NCBI GenBank assembly: GCA_963768565.1
Contig: CAVYIO010000008.1
Coordinates: 1 to 64,000, forward strand
Source: JABDKH01 sp963768565
GTDB taxonomy: Bacteria > Bacteroidota > Rhodothermia > Rhodothermales > JABDKH01
DNA length: 64,000 nt
Direction: 5' to 3'
Of this stretch, positions 50,354 through 59,483 are shown one piece after another. The number at the start of each line of letters is the position of its first letter. Position 1 is the stretch's first letter. Under the pieces are notes generated by a model. The model was not told where the DNA came from and did no database searches. It was given only the letters and a program-made list of their open reading frames with translations. A program made the translations under genes and the position numbers.

Positions 50354-52477
50354 TCACGCTTCCTCGGTCTGCAGCGCCTCAGCGACGATCTTTTCCTGCA
50401 CGTTGCGAGGCATGGGCTCGTAGTGATCGAACGAAGCGGAATGCAGCCCGCGACCCTGGGTGATCGACCGGAGAATCGTTGAGTACCGATAGAGTTCGGA
50501 CTCCGGAGCCTGGGCCTTGATGCGCTGCAGTGAACCCTCGACGTCAATGCCCTGAATCCTCGCCCGGCGTGTATTCAGATCTCCCATCACATCACCCGTG
50601 TACGAGTCCGGAACCAGCACTTCCAGATTGAAGATCGGTTCAAGCAACACGGGCTTCGCCTGACGGAATCCGTCGCGGAAGCACATTCGCGCGGCGGTCT
50701 TGAAAGCATTCTCGTTGGAATCGACCGAGTGCATCCCGCCATCAAAGACCACAACCCGCACGTCGCCCACCGGATACCCGGCGATCGGTCCGTCCTGTGT
50801 GGCCTCGAGAACGCCCTTCTGGATCGCGCCGAAGAAACGTCGCATATCGATCACGCCGCCAACAATGCCGTCGATGAACTCGATCGTCGAGCCCCACCCG
50901 GTCTTCGCCTCCGTTACGCCGCGAACTTTGATGTCGACAGGCGGACGGAATTCTCCGTCACGTGGTTCGACGAGCATCGAAATGTCAGCGAACTGGCCCG
51001 CACCTCCGGTTTGCTTCTTGTGACGGTAGGTCGAGCGAGCCGTGGTCTGCACCGTCTCTCGATACGCCACGCGCGGCTTGTAGTACTCGACTTCGACGCC
51101 AAATCGGTGCTTCAGGCGGAAGCGTGTGATTTCCAGATGCATCTCACCCTGACCGCCAAGAACCATCTGGCTCAGGTGCGGGTCGTGAACGATCTGAAGC
51201 GATGGATCCTCTTCCGCGAGCTGGTGGAAACCCTGAGCCAGTCTCTCTTCCTCACCCTCGCGCGCAGCCCTGACTGCCATCTGATACCGTGGGGCGGGGA
51301 ATTCGATGGGCTCGATAATCACCCGGGTTCCCTTGCGCCTCAACGTGTTGTTCGTATGGGTGTCCCGCAGCTTGACGAGAGCGCCGAGATCGCCTGCCTC
51401 CATCTTCGGAACGGCGTCGCGCTCGCGGCCATTGATGCCAAAGAGCTGACCAAGACGTTCGGTCCCGCCGGTCTGCGCATTCTCGAGATCGACGCCCGCC
51501 TCGATCGTCCCGGCAAAGACTTTGAAGAACGAGTAGTCGCCCACGTGATGCTCCGCCATGGTCCGGTAGACGAATACGACGGGGTCGGCGTTCTTGTCGC
51601 ATGCGACCGGATCACCTTCCGACACCGCCGCGGGCGGCATCTCAACCGGTCTGGGGCATACGTTATCGATGAAGCTCATCAGTCGCGTGACGCCCACGTT
51701 CTTCGTGGCACTCGTCAGGAAGACCGGGAACAACTGCCTTGACAGCATCGCCTCATGCAGACCCTGCCTCATTTCATCTTCGGTCAGCGTACCCTTCTCG
51801 AAGTACAGCTCCATGAGCTTCTCGTCGTTCTCGGCCACATTCTCGATGAGTTCGTTGTGGAGTTGCTCCGCACGCTCGCGGAACTCAGGATCGATCTCCG
51901 CTTCCTTCGGCTTCCCTTTGCCATCCGGAAAGGTCAGCTGTTTCATCACGAGTACGTCGATGATTGTCTGCGAGCCAGCCACCGTCGGAAACTGCACGAC
52001 CGTTGCACCGCGCCCGAAGCGCTCGTGAATCTGGTCAATGACATCATCAAAACTGACATCGGGCTTATCGATGTGGTTGACCACAAACATCGACGGGATA
52101 TGCGTGTCGACCGCGTAACCCCAGGCCAGCTCGGTGCCCACCTGCACACCTTCCGCCGCATCGATTACGAAGACGGCCGTGTCGACGATCTTCAGTGATC
52201 CTGCTACTTCACCCACAAAGTCAGGATATCCGGGCGTGTCTACGATGTTGATCTTGTGCCCTTCCCACTCGGCATGAACGAGCGAGGCGAAGACGGACAT
52301 CTGCCGCTCCTTCTCACTCGGGTGGTAATCACTCACCGTTGAGCCATCCACGATCGATCCCATGCGGTTGATCGCACCGGACGCAAACAGCATCGCCTCG
52401 GCCAGCATGGTTTTCCCGCTACCCTGGTGTCCAACCAGTGCGACATTGCGAATATGTGCTCCGTCGTAAACCTTCAT
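50354..52477 (-). CDS. Elongation factor G-like GTPase
   Basis: 707 residues with full EF-G architecture: G domain, domain II, then domains III-V. G1 is GHQGSGKT (16-23), G3 is DTPGYP (80-85) and G4 reads NHID (134-137) where canonical EF-G has NKMD. The effector region is short (HPSEKERQMSVFASL). Domain IV shows YKPRVAYRETV and GWGSTIEFID, and the C-terminal part VPDSYTGDVMGDLNTRRARIQGID is canonical. EF-G-like paralogues of this type occur beside the main fusA and may act in recycling or stress translation; GTPase function is likely. It is not next to ribosomal protein genes, so it is probably the secondary copy. Confidence 0.9.
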   Translation of the reverse strand: MKVYDGAHIRNVALVGHQGSGKTMLAEAMLFASGAINRMGSIVDGSTVSDYHPSEKERQMSVFASLVHAEWEGHKINIVDTPGYPDFVGEVAGSLKIVDTAVFVIDAAEGVQVGTELAWGYAVDTHIPSMFVVNHIDKPDVSFDDVIDQIHERFGRGATVVQFPTVAGSQTIIDVLVMKQLTFPDGKGKPKEAEIDPEFRERAEQLHNELIENVAENDEKLMELYFEKGTLTEDEMRQGLHEAMLSRQLFPVFLTSATKNVGVTRLMSFIDNVCPRPVEMPPAAVSEGDPVACDKNADPVVFVYRTMAEHHVGDYSFFKVFAGTIEAGVDLENAQTGGTERLGQLFGINGRERDAVPKMEAGDLGALVKLRDTHTNNTLRRKGTRVIIEPIEFPAPRYQMAVRAAREGEEERLAQGFHQLAEEDPSLQIVHDPHLSQMVLGGQGEMHLEITRFRLKHRFGVEVEYYKPRVAYRETVQTTARSTYRHKKQTGGAGQFADISMLVEPRDGEFRPPVDIKVRGVTEAKTGWGSTIEFIDGIVGGVIDMRRFFGAIQKGVLEATQDGPIAGYPVGDVRVVVFDGGMHSVDSNENAFKTAARMCFRDGFRQAKPVLLEPIFNLEVLVPDSYTGDVMGDLNTRRARIQGIDVEGSLQRIKAQAPESELYRYSTILRSITQGRGLHSASFDHYEPMPRNVQEKIVAEALQTEEA

Positions 52478-52801
52478 ATGGAATGTCTCGTTTAGTCCGT
52501 GCCCTGCGGCGTAAAGTCGGAAGTGCCCGAAATGACTGCCAGCACCAGCCGTGGCAGCGTAATCATGCGCCGATAAACCTTCGTCAACGTCCGAACGCCA
52601 GCGACGTGTCGCCGGTGGAACCGGCCGTGAGCCACATCATTTCACGCCCTGAAAGCCGCCGGAGAGGCGGTTGGCCGGACTGCCAAAAAGGGTTCGAAAG
52701 TTACATATTAGAGCAAAATAATCAAGGTCCGGTTTCGATGTGATGGCTGTGGGTGAGGAAACGAGGAAAACGAGCGATAACATGTCGCCCCTGCGATAAC
52801 G
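52478..52801. other. Divergent intergenic region of 324 bases
   Basis: It lies between the EF-G-like gene and tsaB. It is AT-richer at its right end (ACATATTAGAGCAAAATAATC near 52704-52724), where a promoter for tsaB is likely, but no consensus is clear. Confidence 0.4.
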
Positions 52802-53548
52802 ATGAAATCAGAAGCTGTTAATCTCCTTGCCATCGAGACGGCCAGGAACGCCTGTAGCGTAGCCGTCATCTGCGCGAACGGCGTGTGCGCCGGCGCCACA
52901 AACTTGCGGCCGCGATCTCACGCCGAGCAACTCGTACCCATGGCTATGCGCGTTGTGGCCGCCGCGGGACTCAGCTTTCCGCAATTGGACACTATCGCCG
53001 TCTCGGCCGGCCCCGGATCCTACACCGGCCTGCGCATCGGCGTAAGCACGGCAAAGGGTTTCGCATCTGCATATGGAGCGAAGATTGTTGGCGTGCCGAC
53101 CCTTCAGGCCTACGCACACGCCGTTGATCATCTTTCAAGACTGCGCCAGAACCGGCCCGAGCTCATCGCCATTGCGCTTGCTGCCCGCAAGGGTGAGTTG
53201 TACTTCGGCGTGTTCGAGACGAAGGACGGCGATGGACTGCCGTCGATGCTCCTGGACACCTGCGTCATCACGATAGCCGATTCACTCGATGCCCTCACCG
53301 GACTCGCCGGAGGCCGCATGGTGGGAGTCGCCGGAGACGCCGCGCATGGTCTGGTCGCAGCCGCGAAGGACCGCTTTCGTGCCATCGAGATGGAATTCGT
53401 TCCGTCGGCGAGGTCGATCGGGATGATCGGCCTGGAACGCGTAAATGCGGGGCATGTTGATGATTTACGGTCGTTCGAGCCCTATTATCTCAAGGACTAC
53501 GTAGCCAAGGTGAGCAACAGGTCTGTCTTTGAACGACTGCCGACGTAG
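52802..53548 (+). CDS. tsaB: tRNA t6A37 threonylcarbamoyltransferase subunit TsaB
   Basis: 248 residues of the ASKHA fold. TsaB scaffolds TsaD and TsaE for N6-threonylcarbamoyladenosine synthesis at position 37 of ANN-decoding tRNAs. It begins LLAIETARNACSVAV, has the signature VSAGPGSYTGLRIGVSTAKG and HAEQLVPM, and ends with the weaker C-terminal lobe. It is separated from accD by 41 bases on the same strand. Confidence 0.93.
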   Translation: MKSEAVNLLAIETARNACSVAVICANGVCAGATNLRPRSHAEQLVPMAMRVVAAAGLSFPQLDTIAVSAGPGSYTGLRIGVSTAKGFASAYGAKIVGVPTLQAYAHAVDHLSRLRQNRPELIAIALAARKGELYFGVFETKDGDGLPSMLLDTCVITIADSLDALTGLAGGRMVGVAGDAAHGLVAAAKDRFRAIEMEFVPSARSIGMIGLERVNAGHVDDLRSFEPYYLKDYVAKVSNRSVFERLPT

Positions 53549-53589
53549 GGTCGCGTTTCGAGAAGACAGAAGTAGGCACGGAAGATTTT

Positions 53590-54441
53590 ATGGCCTGGTT
53601 TAAAAGAGAAAAAGCAGGAATTCAGACTAGTCTGAGTGATCAGATTGTGGTGCCTGAAGGCCAGTGGATCAAGTGTACGGAGTGCACGGAGCCGGTGCAC
53701 CGACGTGAGCTGGAGGACGAACTCCTCGTCTGCCCCAAATGCGGATATCATTTCAAGATGTCTGCGCTTGGCTACTTCGAGATTCTATTCGATGACGGGC
53801 GCTTCGAAACGTATGATGAGGACCTGCTCGCTGTCGACAGGCTTGGTTTCGTCGACAGAAAGAAATACGTGGATCGGCTTCGGGATGCGAAGCAGAAGAC
53901 AGGCCTGAACGACGGCGCGCGAGCCGCCACCGGGCCCATTGGTGGCCGGGAGGTTTCTGTCGGAGCGATGGACTTTTCGTTCATCGGCGGTTCGATGGGC
54001 TCCGTAATTGGAGAGATCCTGTCGCGGGCCATCAAACGTGCGCACGATCGCGAGATTCCGCTGGTCATCATTGCGCAGAGCGGTGGTGCTCGAATGATGG
54101 AGGGCGCGCTGAGCCTCATGCAGATGGCCAAGACAAGTGCTCACCTGGCGCGGCTGGCGGAGAAGGCCATCCCCTACTTCGTCTTGCTGACGAACCCGAC
54201 GACCGGGGGAGTTACGGCATCGTTTGCCATGCTGGGAGACATTCACATGGCGGAGCCCGGAGCACTGATAGGATTCGCCGGGCCGCGGGTTATCCGCGAG
54301 ACTATGGGGCAGGATCTGCCCGAAGGGTTTCAGCGGTCAGAGTATCTGAAAGAGCACGGATTTGTGGATCTCATCGTTGACCGACGAGAGTTGCGAGAGA
54401 TGGTCATCCATCTTCTCAATCTCGTGTACGAAGACGCCTGA
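53590..54441 (+). CDS. accD: Acetyl-CoA carboxylase carboxyltransferase subunit beta
   Basis: 283 residues. With AccA it transfers carboxyl from biotin to acetyl-CoA, giving malonyl-CoA for fatty acid synthesis. The zinc ribbon is complete (Cys 29, 32, 48, 51 in KCTEC and CPKC), and the crotonase-like core has GSMGSVIGEILSRAIKRA, SGGARMMEGALSLMQMAKTS, NPTTGGVTASFAMLGD and GFAGPRVIRETMGQDLPEGFQRSEYL. It shares strand and spacing with tsaB and is likely cotranscribed. Confidence 0.95.
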   Translation: MAWFKREKAGIQTSLSDQIVVPEGQWIKCTECTEPVHRRELEDELLVCPKCGYHFKMSALGYFEILFDDGRFETYDEDLLAVDRLGFVDRKKYVDRLRDAKQKTGLNDGARAATGPIGGREVSVGAMDFSFIGGSMGSVIGEILSRAIKRAHDREIPLVIIAQSGGARMMEGALSLMQMAKTSAHLARLAEKAIPYFVLLTNPTTGGVTASFAMLGDIHMAEPGALIGFAGPRVIRETMGQDLPEGFQRSEYLKEHGFVDLIVDRRELREMVIHLLNLVYEDA

Positions 54442-54468
54442 GAGAATTCGTCCGCAAGCTCGATCCGG

Positions 54469-54570
54469 TCAGCTGACCTGGAACCGATGAACGTGCCTGC
54501 TCGCGTGCACCGACCAGGCGTAAAACGCTCCGGCCGACGCGATAGTCAGGACTGCGAGAATGGCCTTCAT
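54469..54570 (-). CDS. Small membrane peptide, 33 residues
   Basis: A short frame from ATG 54570 to TGA 54469. The first 20 residues are mostly hydrophobic (AILAVLTIASAGAFYAW), followed by a basic/His tail (VHASRHVHRFQVS). AGAGG lies about eight bases before the ATG. One predicted transmembrane helix or signal anchor. It converges on accD with a 27-base gap. Codon use and a good ribosome binding site support translation, but no homology is known to me. Confidence 0.45.
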   Translation of the reverse strand: MKAILAVLTIASAGAFYAWSVHASRHVHRFQVS

Positions 54571-54707
54571 GAATCCAACCTCTTGTTAATCCGCCCCTGT
54601 CATTACTATCGACATCCAGGACGGATAGTGAAATAGCTGTTAAGGTTGGATAACGAGGACTTTGAGAGGTTTTGCACGCGGATGGGGCACAGGTACGCCG
54701 AAATGCC

Positions 54708-55106
54708 TCATTCGGACGTCTTCTTGGCCGCCCGCTCGACCAGTTCCAGGCCCTCCAGCATCTCGAGCAGTTGGCGGTTCTCCTTGTATACCTCCAGCGC
54801 CACAAGAGCGGACTCATCCACTTCGAAGCGACCGTACGGCTGCCAGTAGACGAAGTAGCGGCCATCGATCCAGCCCCGCCACGCGACCGGCTCACCTCGA
54901 ATGTTGAAGTAAACCTCTGCGGAATCAGTCCGGGATTCGGACACGTTGTCCACAAAACGCCGCACCCCGAGCGTGTCGATGGCGTTGATCTTGCCCTCGA
55001 ACAAACGCACTTCGAGCGGCACGCTGGTCTCCTGAGCGCAGGCGGCTGCACCGACGACAATACACAGTGCAAGCGTCAGCAGAACGACGTCACGAATCAA
55101 TCTCAT
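54708..55106 (-). CDS. Hypothetical exported protein or lipoprotein
   Basis: 132 residues from ATG 55106. The start is chosen for the signal (VVLLTLALCIVVGAAAC); Cys 23 fits a lipobox, with signal peptidase I cleavage after CAQ as the alternative. The mature part has two beta-rich stretches (VPLEVRLFEGKI; AEVYFNIRGEPVAWRGWIDGRYFVYW) and an acidic helix (VALEVYKENRQLLEMLEGLELVERA). No family is recognised. A longer frame to 55175 would hide the signal and is rejected. Confidence 0.65.
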   Translation of the reverse strand: MRLIRDVVLLTLALCIVVGAAACAQETSVPLEVRLFEGKINAIDTLGVRRFVDNVSESRTDSAEVYFNIRGEPVAWRGWIDGRYFVYWQPYGRFEVDESALVALEVYKENRQLLEMLEGLELVERAAKKTSE

Positions 55107-55444
55107 GGTCAACCCCGGGGAAATTGGACAGGCTTCAATGTAGTCCGTGCGACGCACCATGTCACGCGGAGCCACGGATCGGTCGCACCAGACAGACAGA
55201 CGGCCGTCCTGGAGATATGCCGAGGCTCACATCCATGCGTGACGTAAGGGCGAAGCTACTATTGGACGGCGGCAGAATGCACCCGCCCTGCGGCTCACCG
55301 GACGAACGAGCCGTCGGGCCTGCTGGTTAATTGCCTGCGACTCGTACCTTCTCGCACGATTCGTTGGTCGCGATCAACCAACGGCCCGATATTGACTACC
55401 ACGTCGCCTCTGCGATTACCCCTGCGAATACCCGTGGACACGTT
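55107..55444. other. Divergent intergenic region of 338 bases
   Basis: It lies between the 55106 exported protein and the 55445 gene. The latter's frame is open back to 55331, but the recognisable fold starts at 55445. No promoter or structured element is clear. Confidence 0.4.
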
Positions 55445-56179
55445 ATGAGCTTTCCTCTCGACGAGGGGCTGCTGGAGATCTTCTCCAACTCGTTCTACGG
55501 GTACGGAGCATACCGCTCGCCACTCTGGTTTATCGGTCCACACGCGACCATGCTTGGCCGCGACCGCGAAGAAGCCGCTCGTCGTCTTGAGTTATGGCAC
55601 CGGCGAGGACAGCCGCAGACCGTTGATCTCCCACGATTCTATTCCATGATGGGTGAGAAACAATGGTTCACCGAAGCCGCTCAACTTCATCGGGTGTGGA
55701 GTAAACTCGCTCGCATTGCGCTGGCCTTCCAGGGCGGCGAGGTGACGGAGCGGGTGCGATCGTACCAGGCCGAGGAACTCGGACGTATGAAGGGGCAGAA
55801 CTTGCTACTCCATCTGCTAGCTGCAGAACATCTATCCGACACCGAGTGGCCCTACACGCACCTTGAGACACCCTACCTCCGTCGTCCGGACCTCTACGTG
55901 GAGCGATTCACTGAACGGCGCGCCCTGCATATCTCTCGTCAGATTCGCAGGTACAATCCGAGCGTCGCCGTCTTCTACGATCTGACAAATAAGCTGTGGT
56001 GGAATCGAATCACCGGCGCAGAGTTCGAGAAGTCATCCGTACGAGACTGCTTTGCGGTGCGAAGAGATTCCACGCTCTATCTCATGGTCCGCCATCCGGA
56101 GAGCATCGGAACGAGAAACGACTACTTCACGAACGTAGGTCGCCTGGCAGCGTCCATGGCGGCCGACTTTCACGAGTGA
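55445..56179 (+). CDS. Uncharacterised protein, uracil-DNA-glycosylase-like opening motif
   Basis: 244 residues. From ATG 55445 it begins with a helix and then NSFYGYGAYRSPLWFIGPH. This resembles hypothetical proteins with an FYGYGN...WFIGxE motif, which I associate with the uracil-DNA glycosylase-like fold. The body has VWSKLARIALAFQGGE, RMKGQNLLLHLLAAEHLSD, YTHLETPYLRRPDLYVERF and RRYNPSVAVFYDLTNKLWWNRITGAEF. No catalytic residue can be assigned. It has no signal peptide and converges with the YaiO-like gene three bases after its stop. Function unknown. Confidence 0.65.
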   Translation: MSFPLDEGLLEIFSNSFYGYGAYRSPLWFIGPHATMLGRDREEAARRLELWHRRGQPQTVDLPRFYSMMGEKQWFTEAAQLHRVWSKLARIALAFQGGEVTERVRSYQAEELGRMKGQNLLLHLLAAEHLSDTEWPYTHLETPYLRRPDLYVERFTERRALHISRQIRRYNPSVAVFYDLTNKLWWNRITGAEFEKSSVRDCFAVRRDSTLYLMVRHPESIGTRNDYFTNVGRLAASMAADFHE

Positions 56180-56182
56180 ATC

Positions 56183-57013
56183 CTACCAGTTCCACAACAC
56201 GCCAGTCGTGACGCCCCACCGAGACAGGTCGCCGTCGTCGACTCCCTCAAGTCCAACCCTGATTCCTGCTCCCCTGCCGATCGAGCGCTGGTAGAAGATC
56301 GAGCCGGAGAGGGAGTTTCGTGCTTCGACATTCGTCGTCCCGGGAAACGCGACGATTTCGCGACCCTTGGCGACTGTGAAACCGACAAACCCATCGGATG
56401 TACCGAAGTAACGCCGTACAGTACCCAGTATGGCGTAGCCCATCGAACCGTCGACCTGCGTCGCACTTTGCCTCGCGCGTAGATACCAGTTGCCGATGTA
56501 CTTGCCGGCTCCTACGAGCCAGGTGTTCGCTCCCGAATTGACGTAGTCGGCTCTCCTGTAGCCGGCCGAGAATTCCCAGCCATTTCCGGGAGCATGAAAG
56601 GCCTCAAGGAAGATGTCTGATCTAGGAATGACCCGAGCCCCCGGCGACACCGCCAGGCGCAGATTACCGTAGGTTCGGGATCCGAAATTCCGGTACATAT
56701 CCAGCGCCATGAACGGATCGTCTTCGCCATGGCGTCCGACCAGCCCGAGCTCCACGGAGTATGTTGATCGGCGTGGAACATGGCGTCGAACGACCACCGC
56801 ATCCGTGCGCCACGCAGGACGATCTGAAGAGAATCGGGAGAACCCGTGTACGGCCGACATCGACCACGCCGCTCGAACGGATGGCGCCTCGTCCCTCACA
56901 ATTGCCGCAGTCGAGTCGTCGGCCACGTTTCCGTCTGCAGCGGATTGAGCAGACGGGCAGGCCAGCCAGCCCACGAGAACGATGGCGAAAGAACCGATCA
57001 CTGGACGCGTCAT
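56183..57013 (-). CDS. YaiO-like outer membrane beta-barrel protein
   Basis: 276 residues with a signal peptide (IGSFAIVLVGWLACPS). The rest alternates polar and hydrophobic residues in about 12 amphipathic strands (WSMSAVHGFSRFSS, STYSVELGLVGRH, GNLRLAVSPGARVIPRSDIFLEAFH, WEFSAGYRRADY, GNWYLRARQS) and ends in an aromatic residue (WNW), as outer membrane barrels do. It fits the YaiO family, known from exopolysaccharide-linked loci. It starts five bases after the GT2 stop and is the last gene of the four-gene operon, so a role in passing polysaccharide through the outer membrane is plausible. Confidence 0.82.
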   Translation of the reverse strand: MTRPVIGSFAIVLVGWLACPSAQSAADGNVADDSTAAIVRDEAPSVRAAWSMSAVHGFSRFSSDRPAWRTDAVVVRRHVPRRSTYSVELGLVGRHGEDDPFMALDMYRNFGSRTYGNLRLAVSPGARVIPRSDIFLEAFHAPGNGWEFSAGYRRADYVNSGANTWLVGAGKYIGNWYLRARQSATQVDGSMGYAILGTVRRYFGTSDGFVGFTVAKGREIVAFPGTTNVEARNSLSGSIFYQRSIGRGAGIRVGLEGVDDGDLSRWGVTTGVLWNW

Positions 57014-57018
57014 GATAA

Positions 57019-58413
57019 TTATTGACTGGTGACAAAACCCTTTCTCGTCATCTCACCCCACCCTGTCTTGCCGCGGGCGTACGACCACAATCCCTTCACT
57101 CGCCAGAATGTGTTCAATTGCCGATATCCGAAATTCTCGGTGATCGCCAGACGGAAGAGTCCGAAAAGATCACGGTAACTGCCGTACCGCCTGAACGAGA
57201 GCTCCTCCAGCGTCACGGCAGCAAGGGATAGCGCCACACCGAGGACGAAGGCGACCATGAAGAAAGCAATGGCGACGGGAGGCGAAATCGCTCCGACCAG
57301 CATCGAGAAAACAAACAGTGCGTATCCGAAGATTTCGAGGATCGGCCCGAGCAACTCAAACACGAAGAAATACGGCAATGCCAGCATGCCAACTCGTCCA
57401 TAACGCGGATTCAGAAGCATGCGAATGTTGGCGATCAAGACCTGCGCAAGGCCTCGCTGCCAACGATCTCGCTGACGACCGAGCACACGCATCGACTCGG
57501 GCGCCTCCGTCCATGCGACCGGGTCCGGGATGTATCGAATCTTGTACGGGATGCGCTTCTCCCGACAATGCCGATGAAGTCGGACTACGAGTTCCATGTC
57601 TTCGCCGATGGTGTCGGTCGAGAAGCCGCCGGCATCGATCACAACCGAGCGTCGAAACAACCCGAAGGCCCCGGAAATGATGACGACCATTTGAAGTACA
57701 TCCCAGGCGACACGACCACTCAGAAACGCTCTCAGATACTCTGTCACCTGAAGCCGGGCAAGCTCGTTCGTCGGCAGACGCACATCGACCACCTGTCCCG
57801 AAGCCACGGTGCAGTTGTTGACGATCCGAACGATGCCACCCGCGGCGATAACGTCGGAATCCTCCAGGAACGGCTGGACGACCCTCATCAGCCCGTCGCT
57901 CTCAAGAAGCGTGTCCGCATCGATGGCACAGAACAGCGGCGCACGACAGTAGTTGATGCCCGCATTCAGCGCGTCTGCCTTCCCCCCGTTTTCCTTGTCG
58001 ATAAGCCATAGTCGTTTCTGATCGACGCTCCTGTAGACCGTCTTGATTTCAGCCGTCGGAAGACTTGCCGTCGGCATGATGTCGACCGGAACGAACTCGA
58101 ACGCACGGATCAGATGCTCAAGCGTGTTGTCGGTCGATCCATCGTTGACAAGAATGACACCATAAGTCGGGTACCGCAGGCCGAGTAGCGACCGCACAGA
58201 CACGGCGCACACCGCCTCCTCATTGTACATGGGCGCAATGACCGCGATGGGCGGGGCGGTACCGGAAGCCGTCTGTTCCTGCAGGTGAAGGAGTCGCTTG
58301 CGACGGGCATACCGGACGAGCGTTCGAATGGCGATGACGCTCATCACGAGATAGCTCCCGTTCAGCAGCACGAAATAGAAGATGAAGCCGTAGTTGAGCA
58401 ATTTCGAGGACAT
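57019..58413 (-). CDS. Processive GT2 polysaccharide synthase
   Basis: 464 residues with an N-terminal membrane helix, a cytoplasmic GT-A domain and three to four C-terminal helices. Catalytic signatures: Asp 91 in VNDGSTDNT, DAD at 165-167, ED at 271-272 (GEDMEL) and QRDRW at 314-318. This is the D, DxD, D, QxxRW set of cellulose, hyaluronan and poly-GlcNAc synthases. It is shorter than BcsA and closest in plan to PgaC/NodC types. Product unknown. The start ATG overlaps the HEAT gene stop by one base (TGATG), so translation is coupled, and YaiO follows five bases after the stop. Confidence 0.9.
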   Translation of the reverse strand: MSSKLLNYGFIFYFVLLNGSYLVMSVIAIRTLVRYARRKRLLHLQEQTASGTAPPIAVIAPMYNEEAVCAVSVRSLLGLRYPTYGVILVNDGSTDNTLEHLIRAFEFVPVDIMPTASLPTAEIKTVYRSVDQKRLWLIDKENGGKADALNAGINYCRAPLFCAIDADTLLESDGLMRVVQPFLEDSDVIAAGGIVRIVNNCTVASGQVVDVRLPTNELARLQVTEYLRAFLSGRVAWDVLQMVVIISGAFGLFRRSVVIDAGGFSTDTIGEDMELVVRLHRHCREKRIPYKIRYIPDPVAWTEAPESMRVLGRQRDRWQRGLAQVLIANIRMLLNPRYGRVGMLALPYFFVFELLGPILEIFGYALFVFSMLVGAISPPVAIAFFMVAFVLGVALSLAAVTLEELSFRRYGSYRDLFGLFRLAITENFGYRQLNTFWRVKGLWSYARGKTGWGEMTRKGFVTSQ

Positions 58414-59483
58414 CACGCATTCGCAACGCCCTCCCTCAAGTACTCGCGGACAAGCCGGGCCCGAGGATGGTTCATCTCTGCCAGCGCCTGAAGACGGTCC
58501 CTTCTGTTCATGTCCTTCAATCCCTGCGATGCTCGCATCGCTACCCATTGCGAGGGATCACACAACGCCATGGTCAGCACGTCTACGTTCTCGTCGCCGC
58601 CGATCGCGGCCAGGGCGCTGACGGCATGCAACCGAATGACCGGATCGTCCGACGATGCCAGATGCTCTAGAAGGCCGGCCTGGACCGGCTGGCCGAGTCG
58701 CTTGATCAGTCGGAGACACACGGCACCGAGTTCACGCCCCGGTGACGCCTGGAGAATCGTCTGCGCAATACTGGACGACGCAAAGTCATTCAGCTTGAGC
58801 AATGCTCCTGCCGCGGCAACCCGCTCCCGTTCGCGCCGACCACCGTCGGCCATGACCGCACGCAGGTAGTCAACACCTCGATCTCCAAACGAAGCCAACA
58901 GCGTTGACAGCAAATTCGATCCCCATTTCTCGAACCTGGGCAACTCCCTGAAGACAAGTTCGATATCGTCCGGGCCCCTGGCTCGAGAAAGGGCTCTGAT
59001 GGCGGCGAGGGCAACCAGAGGCGAGGGATCCCACATGGAGACGATCAACAGGCCTCGATGCTCTTCCGCGCCAAGCAGGCCCAGTAGTTGGACGCTAAGG
59101 GCACGAAACTCGGCATCCCGATCCTTCCGCAGTGCGCGCGCGATTTGCATGTATGGTCTCGCGATTATTGCAAGTTGCTCGCGATCGTCGCGAGCGAGCG
59201 TGACGGACAGCTGAGCAAGCATTTCCAGGAACAGAAGTCTGTCTGCACGCCGGATGTTGTGTTTGAAAGGAGAGCCCTCCGGATCTGCGACCGCGTCCAG
59301 TACAGGGTCCATCCAGAGTTCCCGCAGTCTGGACTGCGTTCTGTCTCTCCGATTGCTCACGGCGCGGACAACAATCGACATTCCCGCAAAGAAGAAGACC
59401 ACTATCGTGATTGCTGCTACAGCGGCTGACAGGATCAGCAGAGCGGTCCCGTCATCTCCAGAAAACAGTGCCGGAGGAGTCAT
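58413..59483 (-). CDS. Membrane-anchored HEAT-repeat protein
   Basis: 356 residues. One N-terminal transmembrane helix (about 13-38, LLILSAAVAAITIVVFFFAG) is followed by tandem HEAT-like helical pairs: LRALSVQLLGLLG, PLVALAAIRALSRA, RERVAAAGALLKLND, DPVIRLHAVSALAAIGG, DPSQWVAMRASQGLKDM and ARLVREYLREG. HEAT arrays are protein-interaction scaffolds. Between a regulator and a polysaccharide synthase it likely couples the two at the inner membrane. Its start overlaps the regulator's stop by four bases (ATGA) and its stop overlaps the synthase start. Confidence 0.85.
   Translation of the reverse strand: MTPPALFSGDDGTALLILSAAVAAITIVVFFFAGMSIVVRAVSNRRDRTQSRLRELWMDPVLDAVADPEGSPFKHNIRRADRLLFLEMLAQLSVTLARDDREQLAIIARPYMQIARALRKDRDAEFRALSVQLLGLLGAEEHRGLLIVSMWDPSPLVALAAIRALSRARGPDDIELVFRELPRFEKWGSNLLSTLLASFGDRGVDYLRAVMADGGRRERERVAAAGALLKLNDFASSSIAQTILQASPGRELGAVCLRLIKRLGQPVQAGLLEHLASSDDPVIRLHAVSALAAIGGDENVDVLTMALCDPSQWVAMRASQGLKDMNRRDRLQALAEMNHPRARLVREYLREGVANA

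Noticed and set aside
55331..55444. N-terminal extension of the 55445 protein
   Set aside because: The first 38 residues are not hydrophobic or fold-like, and the recognisable motif starts just after the ATG at 55445.
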